A DNA stretch of 64,000 bases from Myxococcales bacterium (GCA_029880325.1 JAOUOP010000023.1:1-64000); one strand, 5' to 3'. Shown: positions 10,101 through 17,887, numbered from the stretch's first letter. Notes: a model not told the origin generated them from the letters alone. Program-made: numbers and translations.

Positions 10101-10436
10101 TAGTTGCGACAGCAGCATCATCGGATCGGCGGTGTCGACGCCACCGACGCGACCGGCCCAGGGCATACCGAGAAAGTCGAAGCTCTTTTCGTAGGGCTCC
10201 CCCAGCAACGCCAGCAGGTCTTCGTTCAGGCCGTAGAGAAAGCCCCAGACCTCGCCCTGCATCAACGTGACCAGCCGGCGGTGGTTATGTGCCAACTTGT
10301 AGTTACGAAAGGCGCCGCCCAGGGCGGTATAGGCGATGAAGGCCAGCACGCAAAGCTGGCTGCAGCGGCGCAGCAGCTGGGGCAGCCAGGCGCGCAGGCG
10401 GCGCGCGATAGGGGCCGATTGCGGGGGGCTGGTCAT
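7137..10436 (-). CDS. Double NapH-type polyferredoxin membrane protein with FixH/YtkA-like and CPVCGM segments
   Basis: A 1099-residue inner-membrane electron-transfer protein that joins parts usually encoded separately. Residues 1-330 form a NapH-like unit: membrane helices, C141-x3-C145-P and C243-x3-C247-P loops, then two [4Fe-4S] motifs (Cys 272/276/279/283 and 298/301/304/308). Residues 340-470 are a His-rich start (H340, H342, H343, H349) and a beta-rich periplasmic domain resembling FixH/YtkA proteins, followed by a helix near 475-495. A C-P-V-C-G-M site (552-557) with Cys560, Met562, His564, His574, Met577 and His579 looks metal-binding. Residues 595-870 are a second NapH/CcoG-like unit (Cys 697/700, 784/788, 813-831, 846/849/852/856). 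The last 210 residues are extra membrane helices. The start ATG overlaps the napG stop in ATGA. It probably passes electrons from quinol to NapG and NapF-like partners. The frame stays open for 450 further codons upstream, but that part lies in napG and the methylase region. Confidence 0.88.
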   Translation of the reverse strand: MTSPPQSAPIARRLRAWLPQLLRRCSQLCVLAFIAYTALGGAFRNYKLAHNHRRLVTLMQGEVWGFLYGLNEDLLALLGEPYEKSFDFLGMPWAGRVGGVDTADPMMLLSQLSRGVLPTATLWTSAAVAVIVAVLLGKVFCSHLCPMRTLFELGQAMRAGLLRLGLPLPQLRGQGRYGGFVLLGGLMASALSSTAIWIFVLPYASLSVTLFLAISAGTLALGTALVAFGWFLVDALVAPGHFCHALCPTGFLLELLGRRPALRLRRVDPSACPTGCQLCTRACPYGLLPQQGSHRPACDSCGRCARACPSEKLARKFSLPIVTGLVLLFVAATLPTGLAHAHHNKGLPHYGYFANYPQVPTEQYVTISGRWELGATLFNFQGLDRRTADTPNDVKIYLYLYDLEADAAYTGPLSVRIVKDDQTVAVFERLEVDEEAVYATRETLPESGDYALVAHVQGKDVRLPFYVELAGDGPSVFLIGAIVAPVLLVFGLALYGRRRRRRKRSASKTSAAVSAGSKAAVLWLFLANGTLGLPVETLAQAEAAPQEQAERCPVCGMRACTMDHSGAPAGEGAHATMQHYDTADGGQVMVMGGIPLELLLFGMAAVIVLSFVVIEWRGLRPVSSRRINLIKNRRVYLLMRSRWLQAIPQLLTAALLIYLIYAGLGGSRARNIAPVAVWTLWWGGLIFGVLLLGSAWCFICPWDGLANLGSRLRVAARVETLSLKLPFPAALSNMTPAIALFVLLTWLELGFGVTTDPRATAIMGLGMAAAAMVAALLWDGKRFCAHFCPVGRICGIYSNFSPIEIRARNPRTCQVCTTEDCLHGNGRGYPCPTGISLKTIQNATDCTACTECIKSCDKYNVALNLRPFGADLAAGGTDGKASFARSDEAWLALTLLSLTLFHGLSMTPLWENFAPGGQSLLKWMALTLGTPRLLNFSIAMAALTLLPIALYALACFIAARWAGDGTRPGRLFQAYAMSLLPVALAYHLAHNAMHILMEGGAIVPLLSDPLGDGSDHFGTASMHVGSLVGDSVLWTLQVALILIGHLFGLTVAHRIGHRLHASPKAARRSLIPIPAVMVAISLCGLWLMHLDMNMRVGRM

Positions 10437-11077
10437 GCGTCCTGGGGTTCGATCATGCGCGCCGGGATCACCCGGATGGCCTGGGGCAAGTGCAGGCAGG
10501 CCTGTTCGCACAGGCCGCAGCCGACGCAGTGGTCTTTTTGCATCAGGGGCGTCTCGAAGATGCCGATCTTGATGGCGGTGCCAGCCAGGGGGCAAGCCTG
10601 GTAGCAGGCGCCACAGGTGCGCCCGTGGTAGCTGAAGCACATGCTCTTGTTGACTCGGGCCACGCCCATGCGTACGCCCGCGAGCCAGCCGTCGGCATCG
10701 GCCTTGAAGGGCGTCAGGGCGCCGCTGGGGCAGACGGTGGCGCACTCGCCGCACAGGATGCAGGCGCGGCGACGGGCGTCGATATAGGGGGTGAAGGCCA
10801 GCTTGGCTCCAGCCGCGGCATCGTGAAAGCGAATGCAATCGTTGGGGCAGGCATTGCCGCACTTGAAGCAGCGCGTGCAGGCGTCGGCGAACTCCGGCTC
10901 CGGGCGCGCGCCGGGGGGCCTGAGCCACATGGCGTTGGCGCGCCTCCTGCCGAGTCGCTCGAAGAGCCTCGCCAGCGCGGCCATGGCCACTGCGATCACG
11001 CTGCCGAGGAGGAGGCGGCGACGGCGAATCGTAGCGGCGACCGGCGCGGGCGAGGTCTCGAGCTCGGTACTGCCCAT
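10433..11077 (-). CDS. napG: NapG-like periplasmic ferredoxin
   Basis: A 214-residue MauM/NapG-type ferredoxin. The N-terminus has a twin-Arg-like start (IRRRRLLLGS) and a hydrophobic stretch, which fits Tat export or membrane anchoring. Four [4Fe-4S] motifs follow: CTRCFKCGNACP, CILCGECATVCP, CGACYQACP and CVGCGLCEQAC. In known systems NapG sits on the periplasmic face and takes electrons from the NapH membrane protein. It is the first gene of the operon, and its stop overlaps the start of the NapH-like fusion by four bases (ATGA). ATG 11077 is chosen because the Tat-like motif follows at once; an open frame up to 11203 lies in the methylase gene region. Divergent from the Dam-like methylase gene. 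Confidence 0.86.
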   Translation of the reverse strand: MGSTELETSPAPVAATIRRRRLLLGSVIAVAMAALARLFERLGRRRANAMWLRPPGARPEPEFADACTRCFKCGNACPNDCIRFHDAAAGAKLAFTPYIDARRRACILCGECATVCPSGALTPFKADADGWLAGVRMGVARVNKSMCFSYHGRTCGACYQACPLAGTAIKIGIFETPLMQKDHCVGCGLCEQACLHLPQAIRVIPARMIEPQDA

Positions 11078-11159
11078 CCGGAAGTCTACATATGCACCCG
11101 GCGGAGATGTCCAGCCCGATCGCCCTGAAATCCAAGTCGCCTTGCGCCAAACCCGCTCC

Positions 11160-12038
11160 ATGCGGTGTAACTGCAGGCCCGTGGCAGCGATCCCCCACCC
11201 CATCGCCTATCAAGGCAGCAAACGCAGGCTGGCTGCCAAGATTCTGGCGTTCGTGCCCGACGGCGTCGCAACCCTGTACGAACCCTTCTGCGGCTCGGCG
11301 GCCATCAGCCTGGCAGCCGCGGCCGCCGGCAAAGCGGAGCGTATTCGGCTCAATGACAGCCTGGTACCGCTTTCGACCCTGTGGCGGCGCATCCTGGAGG
11401 ATCCCAAGGCCATCGCCGAAGACTACCTGCGGCTGTGGCACGCTCAGGATGCCGCTCCGGCACGCCACTACGACGCGGTGCGCGCCGCCTTCAACCGCGA
11501 CGGCGATCCGGCCAAGCTGCTCTTTCTGCTCGCGCGCTGCGTCAAGAGCGCGGTGCGCTTCAATGCCGCTGGCGAGTTCAACCAATCGCCGGACCATCGC
11601 CGCCGGGGCACGCGGCCCGAGCGCATGCGCCAGAACCTGCTGGCAGCCTCGGCCCTGCTGCGCGAGCGGACCGTGGTTTCCGCCGGCGACTACGCCGCCG
11701 CGCTCACCGAGGCGGGCCCGGGCGATGTGGTCTACCTCGACCCGCCCTACCAGGGCACGAGCGGCGCCCGCGATGCCCGCTATCACCAGCAGCTAGATCG
11801 TTGGCGTCTAGTGGCCGAGCTAGAGCGCCTGCTCGACCGCGGTGTGGACGTGATCGTCAGCTTTGATGGGCGCTGCGGTCGACAACACTACGGCCGCGAG
11901 CTGCCGGCCGAGCTGGGGCTTTTGCGCCTGGAGCTTGCCGCCGGGCGCTCGTCGCAGGCGACGCTGCTCGGGCGCAGCGAGCAGACCGTCGAGTCGCTCT
12001 ACCTCTCGCCGCAGCTCGTGCCTGCCGCGCAGCGATAA
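11160..12038 (+). CDS. dam: Orphan Dam-like DNA adenine N6-methyltransferase
   Basis: About 292 residues of a D12-class (alpha-type) adenine methyltransferase. Motif X/I is seen in IAYQGSKRRLAAKIL and LYEPFCGSAAISLAAA (S-adenosylmethionine binding), and catalytic motif IV in VYLDPPYQGTS. A central target-recognition region lies between them. These enzymes commonly methylate A in GATC, but the target cannot be read from sequence. No restriction endonuclease lies next to it, so it is an orphan or regulatory methylase. The start is ambiguous: ATG 11160 or GTG 11181, both before the first motif. Its stop is only three bases from the stop of the convergent dehydrogenase gene, with no room for a separate terminator. 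It shares a short divergent promoter region with napG. Confidence 0.85.
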   Translation: MRCNCRPVAAIPHPIAYQGSKRRLAAKILAFVPDGVATLYEPFCGSAAISLAAAAAGKAERIRLNDSLVPLSTLWRRILEDPKAIAEDYLRLWHAQDAAPARHYDAVRAAFNRDGDPAKLLFLLARCVKSAVRFNAAGEFNQSPDHRRRGTRPERMRQNLLAASALLRERTVVSAGDYAAALTEAGPGDVVYLDPPYQGTSGARDARYHQQLDRWRLVAELERLLDRGVDVIVSFDGRCGRQHYGRELPAELGLLRLELAAGRSSQATLLGRSEQTVESLYLSPQLVPAAQR

Positions 12039-12041
12039 AAC

Positions 12042-13124
12042 TCAGAGTTTGTCCGCGATGGCCCGGCAGAACTCCACCGTGCTGGCGCTGCCGCCCTGGT
12101 CGGGAGTGCTCACGCGGCCTGCGGCGTAGACAGCTTCCAGCGCCCGGCGCAGGCGCTCGGCGGCCGGCTCGAAGCCCAGGTACTGCAGCAACATGGCGCC
12201 GGAGAGAATGGTGGCGCTGGGGTTGATGATGCCGCGGCCGGCGATGTCGGGGGCGGTGCCGTGGGCAGACTCGAAGTAGGCGTAGCCCTCGCCATAACAT
12301 CCGCTGGGGGCGAGCCCCAGGCCTCCGACAAGGCCCGCGGCGGTGTCGCTCATGATGTCGCCGTAGAGGTTGGGCATCACCACGACGTCCAGTTGATGGG
12401 GACGGGTGACCAACTGGTGGCCAAAGTCGTCGATAATCGGCGTCGACAGCGGTACATCGGGGTAGTCGGCCGACATCTCCAGGGCCAGCTCGCGAAAGCG
12501 ACCGTCGCTGACGGGCAGCATGTTGTACTTGGTGGCGCAGGTCAGGCTGCCGGCGTGGCCCTGCAGGCGCCGTTTGCGCGCCAGCTCGAAGCTGAAGCGC
12601 AGCACCCGAAGGCTGCCCTCGTCGCTGAGCACCTTGATGGCATAGCGCGCCGGAGCGTAGTCCGACAGCGGCCGGCGCGAGGTGCGGCTCTTGAGCCCGA
12701 GGCCCTCGAGCTCGCCGATTTCGCCCTCGAGGCCCAGGTAGAGGTCCTCCAGGTTTTCGCGCACGATGACGAGATCCACGCCTTCAGGATGAGCCAGCGG
12801 GCTCTTGCAGCCAGGCATGTAGCGCGCGGGGCGCACGTTGGCGAAGGTCTCTTTGCCCCAGCGCAGGTAGAAGAGGGCCGCCACCGAGGGCCCGCTGGTG
12901 GCGCCGAAGAAGGTGGCGTCGGCGGCGTCGATGGCTTCGCGGGCTTGCGCCGGAAAGGTGGTGCCGTGCGCGGCCTTGGCCGCGGCGCCGACCTGGGGAT
13001 GCAGCCAGTCGATGGGTAGCCCGAGGGCGTCGATCAACTCGAGGGTGGGCGCCATGGCCTCGGGCGCAGCGTCCTCGCCTTCGATGACAACCACCCGTTT
13101 ACGCGAGGCATTGGCTTGGCTCAT
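12042..13124 (-). CDS. Isocitrate/isopropylmalate dehydrogenase family protein
   Basis: A 360-residue NAD(P)-dependent beta-hydroxyacid oxidative decarboxylase. Family marks are the metal-binding segment YGDIMSDTAAGLVGGLG, the cofactor loop ESAHGTAPDIAGRGIINP, the Lys/Asp region VMPNLYGD, and the VRENLEDLYLGLEGE segment. VRENLEDLY resembles the NAD-isocitrate or tartrate/homoisocitrate branch. The substrate-binding stretch ANVRPARYMPGCKSPLAHP differs from typical isocitrate or isopropylmalate enzymes, so the exact substrate is open. A citrate synthase gene 17 kb away makes isocitrate possible but is not strong evidence. It lies directly downstream of the dioxygenase gene on the same strand, with about 25 bases between them, so the two may be co-transcribed. 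Confidence 0.82.
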   Translation of the reverse strand: MSQANASRKRVVVIEGEDAAPEAMAPTLELIDALGLPIDWLHPQVGAAAKAAHGTTFPAQAREAIDAADATFFGATSGPSVAALFYLRWGKETFANVRPARYMPGCKSPLAHPEGVDLVIVRENLEDLYLGLEGEIGELEGLGLKSRTSRRPLSDYAPARYAIKVLSDEGSLRVLRFSFELARKRRLQGHAGSLTCATKYNMLPVSDGRFRELALEMSADYPDVPLSTPIIDDFGHQLVTRPHQLDVVVMPNLYGDIMSDTAAGLVGGLGLAPSGCYGEGYAYFESAHGTAPDIAGRGIINPSATILSGAMLLQYLGFEPAAERLRRALEAVYAAGRVSTPDQGGSASTVEFCRAIADKL

Positions 13125-13149
13125 GGTGACCGATCGCCCGCTCGAGCGC

Positions 13150-14061
13150 TCAGCGCGGGGCGTCGCCCTTGATGGTCAAGCGGTGCATCTCGCGCCGCTG
13201 ACCCGGGTAGTCGTTGAGGGCGTAGTGCAGCACGCAGCGGTTATCCCACAGCGCCAGCGTGCCGGCTTCCCAGCGCAGCCGGAAGGTGTGCTCGGGCTTG
13301 ACCGCGTGGGCCGCGAGGTACTCCAGGATCGGCCGGCTCTCCTCACGCGTCATGCGCTTGAAGCGCTCGATGTGGGGATAGCTCACGTAAAGGGCCTTGC
13401 GCCCGCTTTCGGGATGGGTGCGCACGATGGGATGCTCGACCCGGCGCGTCACGTCCTGTTCGTCCTTGTGCATCGCCATGGGATGGTCGGCGTTCCTGTA
13501 GAAGCCGCCGCCACCGTGCACACGATCGGCGGTGAAAACACCCTGCAGGCCGTCGACGATGCGCCTCATGCCGGGCGAGAGCGTTTCGTAGGCCGCGTAG
13601 AGGTTGGCGTAGCAGGTGTCGCCGCCGCGGGCGGGTACCTCGCGGGCCAGGAGCATCGTGGCCTTGGGGGGCTTGGGCTGGTACGAGGTGTCCGAGTGCC
13701 AACCACCGCCGAAGTTGAAGCGCGTCTGGGGCTCCTTGATGATGGGGATGATCTCGGGCTGCTCGGCCAGGGGCTCGATGAAGGGATAGGTGTCGAGCTC
13801 GCCAAAGCGCCGCCCGAAGGCCGCCTGGGCCGCGGGGCTGAGCTTCTGGTCGCGGAAGTACAGCACCTGATGCTCGAGCCAGGCGCGGTAGACCTCTTCG
13901 AAGACGTCGGCGGCGAGCGCGGCCGACAGATCGAGGCCGACTACTTCGGCACCCAGGCCTTGCCCCGAAGGCTCGACCTGGATGTGCCGACAGTCTGCGC
14001 CTTCGTCCACTGCTGCTCCCACCATCAGAGCGGTGGTATCAGCTTGTGCCCGGGTGCTCAA
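13150..14061 (-). CDS. TauD/TfdA-family Fe(II)/2-oxoglutarate dioxygenase
   Basis: A 303-residue non-heme iron dioxygenase. The iron-binding triad is visible as H and D in GGGWHSDTSY and a distal H in NRCVLHYALND. The 2-oxoglutarate-binding Arg is probably in GQRREMHRLTIKG. The family oxidises sulfonates (taurine), aryloxyalkanoates and other small acids, releasing CO2 and succinate. The substrate cannot be set from sequence. It follows the NapA-like gene closely: the NapA stop is at 14069, and this start is at 14061, or 36 bases further in if ATG 14025 is used. With the dehydrogenase gene downstream, the order suggests one transcript of NapA-like, dioxygenase and dehydrogenase genes, although the functional link is unclear. 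Confidence 0.84.
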   Translation of the reverse strand: MSTRAQADTTALMVGAAVDEGADCRHIQVEPSGQGLGAEVVGLDLSAALAADVFEEVYRAWLEHQVLYFRDQKLSPAAQAAFGRRFGELDTYPFIEPLAEQPEIIPIIKEPQTRFNFGGGWHSDTSYQPKPPKATMLLAREVPARGGDTCYANLYAAYETLSPGMRRIVDGLQGVFTADRVHGGGGFYRNADHPMAMHKDEQDVTRRVEHPIVRTHPESGRKALYVSYPHIERFKRMTREESRPILEYLAAHAVKPEHTFRLRWEAGTLALWDNRCVLHYALNDYPGQRREMHRLTIKGDAPR

Positions 14062-14068
14062 GTGGGGC

Positions 14069-16885
14069 TCAAGTGAGCTTCTCGATCCGTGCCGCCAGCT
14101 TCTTGAAGTCGGCCTGGCCGCTGACCGGATCGAAGGCGCGGTGGCTGACGCCGTTGACCAGCCACTTATTGTCCTTGGGGTCGGCGCTGTCGGCGACCGA
14201 GAGGTTCCAGGGGCTGAACATGTAGCCCCGGGGTACCGTGTTGCGCGCCGGTTTGACCTTCGAGTCCAGCCCGATAGAGGCGCGCGCTTCGTAGTGGCCG
14301 CGGCGGGTGATCACGCGCACCCACTCGCCGTCCTCGATGCCCAAATCCTTGGCGTCGTCGGGGTGCATCTCCAGGTACATCTCGGGGACCAGACGCTTGG
14401 TGGTACCCGAGCGAATGGTCTTGGAGGTGTGGAAGTGCTCGTAGACCACGCCCAGGCCCACCCAGTAGGGGTACTTGTCCTTGGCGATCTTGTCCCAGGC
14501 CTTACCGCGCTCCTTTTCGTCGGGCAGCTCGGGGGTCAGGCCCTTGTCGCGGGCGGCTTCGAGCAGATCGTAGTGATCGATCAGGTAAAAGCCCTCTTCG
14601 GTGCCGGCGCGCGAGAGTTCGGCGATGATCTTCTCGCGACCGTTGTAATCTTGCTCACACATGTGAATGTGCAGCTTGCCGTCGTCGGTGCGGAACATGC
14701 CGTAGGGTTTGTCCGACCAGCCCTCCTGATCCATGTAGCGGCGGGTGGTGCCACCCTGCTTGGCGATCTCGTAGGTGGGCGCGGGCCACTGGATGCCGCG
14801 GTGTTTGCGGATCTGATCGTAGAGGCCGATGCCGTCCTTGGCCTCGACTTCGAGCATGCCGCTCATGTCGGCGTCGGAGCCCTTGGAGGCCTTGACCACG
14901 TCGCGGAAGATCTCTTCGGGATCGTAAAAGCCGTTTTCCTTGCGCTTGTAGGGGAAGATGGCGTCGCCATCGAGGCCGAGCTTGTCGGCGATGGCCTTGC
15001 CCTTGTCGATGACCATATCCATGTCCGGGCGGGTGCCGGGGATGGGATTGGCGGTGCCGTCGGTGACGTAGACACGGCGCTCGCTCTGGATGTAGGTGCC
15101 GCCGACCCACTCACCCCAGGTGGCCGCCGGCAGGATCACGTCGGCGTAGAGGTTGTTGGGGGCGTGGCGGTAGATCTCCTGGACCACGTTGAAGGTCTTG
15201 GTCAGGGCCGGCCGCACCAGCGTGTGCAGATCGGGCAGGTCGATGTGGGTGGCGTAGATCAGGAACATGGCCTTGACGTCACCCTTGAGCGCCCGCTCCA
15301 TCATGCCCACGGCGTAACCCGTGTTCGACATCCCCGCGACCTCGGCAAGGCGCTCGGGCGGCACGCGCCAGGCGGCGGCGATGTGGTTGCGCCAGGCTTC
15401 GTTCTTGATGCCCTGGTTGAAGGGCAGACGCCCGGTCAAACCACCGGTCAATCGCTCGCCCATGGCATTGGGCTGGCCGGTCATGGAGAAGGGGCCGCAA
15501 CCGGGACGACCGATGTTGCCCGATAGGGCCATCAGGTTGATCAGGCTGACGGTGTTGTTTTGGCCGTGCAGATGCTGGTTGTAGCCGATGCCCCAGAAGG
15601 ACAGCACCCCGCCCTTGCCCGCCTTCTTGCCTTTGATCGAGGCCTCGGCCCACAGCGCCGCTACCTCGCGCAGGTACTTGGGGTCGATCATGGTCATATC
15701 GGCCACGCGCTCGGGCGCATAGCGCGTCTTGACGGCTTCGACGTAGGCCTCCCAGCCGGTGGTGTGGTTCTTCAGCAGGTCCCAGTCGATCGCTTCATCG
15801 TGCTTGGTCAGCAGCACGTGGGCGATGGCGTTGTGGATGGAGATGTCGCCGTTGATGGTGGAGAAGTGGTAGCTGCTCTCCTTGTCCACCTCTTCGTAGC
15901 CCTGCACGGTGCCCGTGCGGCGGGGGTCGACCACCAGCGTGGGGATCTTGGTCTTGTTTTTATGGTCGGCGATGCGCCAGAAGACGATCGGGTGGGCGCC
16001 ACGGGGGTTGTGGCCCCAGTGGGTGACCATGTCGGCCTGCTCGATGTCCTCGTAGGCCGTGGGCGGGGTGTCGCTGCCCAGACTCTTGAAGTAGCCGGTG
16101 ACCGCCGAGGTCATGCACATGCGCGCGTTGGCCTCGATGGTATTGCTGGCGAGCACGCCTTTCATGAAGAGATTTTCGAGCCACTGACCCTCGATGGGCA
16201 GCTGGCCCGAGCCATAGAGGCCGACCGAGTTGCCACCGTGCTTCTGCACGATGGCCGCGATTTGATCGACCACCAGCTGCTCGGCTTCTTCCCAGCTGGC
16301 CTCGCGGAAGAGGTCGTCGTCGAAACGGCCCTTGGTCTTGCTCTCCTTGCCCGCCAGGATGTCGGTCATGTCCTTGCGGATCAGGGGCTTGGTGAGGCGG
16401 TCGACGTAGATCGCTTCAGCCGAGGTCAGGCCCTTGATGCACTGCAGCCCCTGGTTGGTCGGGTGCTTGGGGTCGGGCTTCATGCCGACGATGCGACCCT
16501 TTTCGGTCTGGATCAGCGTGCCGCAGCCGACGCCGCAGTAGGGGCACTGGGCCAGGATGTCGTTGGGCACTTCTTTTTCGGGCGGTGCCGTGGCCGAGCC
16601 GGCGGCCGCAAGTGCGCCCGCGGCCGTGGTCGGGTCGACCGGTTTGGGCGCGATGACGTCGAGCTTTTTCTTGCCCGTCTCGCCCGCCGGCGGCTGCTCC
16701 TTGCAGGCGGCGAGCGCGGCGCTGCCGGCGGCGGCCGCCGCCAGCGAACTCTTCAGGAAGGTGCGGCGCCGAAAACCCGTGGGGGGCGGGTTCTCCGGCG
16801 GCTCCGAAAGGAGCTCGCGGTCCTTGCTGCCCCAATAGGGATCGTTTTGGGCCGATCCGCTGCGCCCATCCTCTCGCTGGCTCAT
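14069..16885 (-). CDS. napA: NapA-like periplasmic molybdopterin oxidoreductase (probable nitrate reductase)
   Basis: A 938-residue Mo-bisMGD enzyme of the DMSO reductase superfamily. A Tat motif (RRRTFLKSS, about residues 39-47) is followed by a hydrophobic Ala-rich stretch ending in a lipobox-like LAAC61, so the enzyme may be an exported lipoprotein. A [4Fe-4S] site follows with Cys 114, 117, 121 and 149 (C-x2-C-x3-C-x27-C). Cys257 in ARMCMTSAVTGY matches the Mo-ligating Cys of NapA. The C-terminal cofactor domain includes GYMFSPWN. It is about 100 residues longer than usual NapA, mostly N-terminal. The cluster sequence CPYCGVGCG is also typical of assimilatory NasA and formate dehydrogenases, so another oxyanion or substrate is possible. 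No NapB, NapC or NapD is seen nearby. The diheme cytochrome gene upstream and dioxygenase gene downstream are on the same strand. Confidence 0.87.
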   Translation of the reverse strand: MSQREDGRSGSAQNDPYWGSKDRELLSEPPENPPPTGFRRRTFLKSSLAAAAAGSAALAACKEQPPAGETGKKKLDVIAPKPVDPTTAAGALAAAGSATAPPEKEVPNDILAQCPYCGVGCGTLIQTEKGRIVGMKPDPKHPTNQGLQCIKGLTSAEAIYVDRLTKPLIRKDMTDILAGKESKTKGRFDDDLFREASWEEAEQLVVDQIAAIVQKHGGNSVGLYGSGQLPIEGQWLENLFMKGVLASNTIEANARMCMTSAVTGYFKSLGSDTPPTAYEDIEQADMVTHWGHNPRGAHPIVFWRIADHKNKTKIPTLVVDPRRTGTVQGYEEVDKESSYHFSTINGDISIHNAIAHVLLTKHDEAIDWDLLKNHTTGWEAYVEAVKTRYAPERVADMTMIDPKYLREVAALWAEASIKGKKAGKGGVLSFWGIGYNQHLHGQNNTVSLINLMALSGNIGRPGCGPFSMTGQPNAMGERLTGGLTGRLPFNQGIKNEAWRNHIAAAWRVPPERLAEVAGMSNTGYAVGMMERALKGDVKAMFLIYATHIDLPDLHTLVRPALTKTFNVVQEIYRHAPNNLYADVILPAATWGEWVGGTYIQSERRVYVTDGTANPIPGTRPDMDMVIDKGKAIADKLGLDGDAIFPYKRKENGFYDPEEIFRDVVKASKGSDADMSGMLEVEAKDGIGLYDQIRKHRGIQWPAPTYEIAKQGGTTRRYMDQEGWSDKPYGMFRTDDGKLHIHMCEQDYNGREKIIAELSRAGTEEGFYLIDHYDLLEAARDKGLTPELPDEKERGKAWDKIAKDKYPYWVGLGVVYEHFHTSKTIRSGTTKRLVPEMYLEMHPDDAKDLGIEDGEWVRVITRRGHYEARASIGLDSKVKPARNTVPRGYMFSPWNLSVADSADPKDNKWLVNGVSHRAFDPVSGQADFKKLAARIEKLT

Positions 16886-16955
16886 GGCTCTACTCTCCAG
16901 TGGCTGAATTAACGGCGGTGGCGGCAGCAGCCGCGGATTACAAAGTTAGCTACGG

Positions 16956-17750
16956 TTACCAGGCGTTCTTTCGCAGGTAGGCGATGGTGTCCTCGACCTG
17001 CTGATCGTCGAGGTTGGCGACCGCGGTGGGATCGTTCTCACCGAAACCCCGCATCTGCGTCAGCGTCTTACCGTGGCGGACGATGTAACGCATGAAGCCG
17101 TTGGTGGCGCTGTCGAGGAAGGCGCGGCGGCCGATGCCGGTGCCGTTGGCCGTCTCCATGTAGCCGGCGCCGAAGCGGCCGTGGCAGCCGGAACACACGC
17201 TGCGGAAGACGTCTGCACCACGCTCGGCATCGCCCTTGGCGGTGGCGTGGTCGAGCTCGGCGGGCTCGGTCGGATGCAGCGAGCGCAGGTAGGCGACCAC
17301 CGATTGGATTTGATCGTCGTTCATCGAGGTGCCCCAGGGCACCATGGTGGTGGCGGCGCGGCCGTTCTTGATGGTGGAGACCAGGAAGTCGTCCGACGCA
17401 GCCTTTAGATAGCTCTCCGAAGCGATGCGCGGCCCGATGCCCACACGCCCCTTGGCGTCTTCGCCGTGGCACCCCATGCAGGTGCCGTAGATGGCTTTGC
17501 CCTTGGCGATGCGATCGGGCGTCACCGCGACCCAGCGCGGTTTGGCCGGCGGTGCTGGCGCGGTCGAGCCGACGGCGGGGGGTTTTTCGGCGATCGCCGG
17601 CCGATTCATGGGCTTGGGCGCCGGTTGGGCTGGCGCTGTAGCCTGATCGGGTGCAGGTGATGGTTGCTCGCCCGGTGACTGACATGCGATCAGCAAGCCC
17701 GAGGCCAGTACCGCGAGCTGCAAGGATGTACGTGCGAAACGCGGCCTCAT
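16956..17750 (-). CDS. Diheme c-type cytochrome lipoprotein
   Basis: A 264-residue exported cytochrome c. The signal peptide ends in GLLIAC, a lipobox, so it is probably anchored in a membrane and faces the periplasm. A Pro/Ala-rich linker leads to two cytochrome c domains with heme sites CMGCH and CSGCH. Likely axial Met ligands lie in TTMVPWG and in TQMRGFG. The gene is 70 bases upstream of the NapA-like gene on the same strand, so it is the likely direct electron donor, replacing the missing NapB. ATG 17750 is chosen because GGGAGGT lies just before it and the signal peptide starts there; the open frame runs to 17864 without features. It is divergent from the heptaheme cytochrome gene. Confidence 0.88.
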   Translation of the reverse strand: MRPRFARTSLQLAVLASGLLIACQSPGEQPSPAPDQATAPAQPAPKPMNRPAIAEKPPAVGSTAPAPPAKPRWVAVTPDRIAKGKAIYGTCMGCHGEDAKGRVGIGPRIASESYLKAASDDFLVSTIKNGRAATTMVPWGTSMNDDQIQSVVAYLRSLHPTEPAELDHATAKGDAERGADVFRSVCSGCHGRFGAGYMETANGTGIGRRAFLDSATNGFMRYIVRHGKTLTQMRGFGENDPTAVANLDDQQVEDTIAYLRKNAW

Positions 17751-17887
17751 GCTACCTCCCGTTGCGTTCGTGGTCCCTCGCGCCGGAGCCCGTCCGCGGT
17801 GGCGACTACAGCGCTCTGACGATTTCGAGATTGTTGCATACCCTATCCAAACGATGCGACCCAAAAGCTCTGCACACGCGCCCTGAC

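Noticed and set aside
10437..11786. Upstream extension of the NapH-like reading frame by 450 codons
   Set aside because: The extra part runs through napG in another frame and opposite the methylase gene; the true ATG overlaps the napG stop in ATGA.
13982..16912. Long plus-strand frames opposite the NapA-like gene
   Set aside because: Shadows of a long coding sequence; the minus strand carries clear Mo-enzyme motifs throughout.
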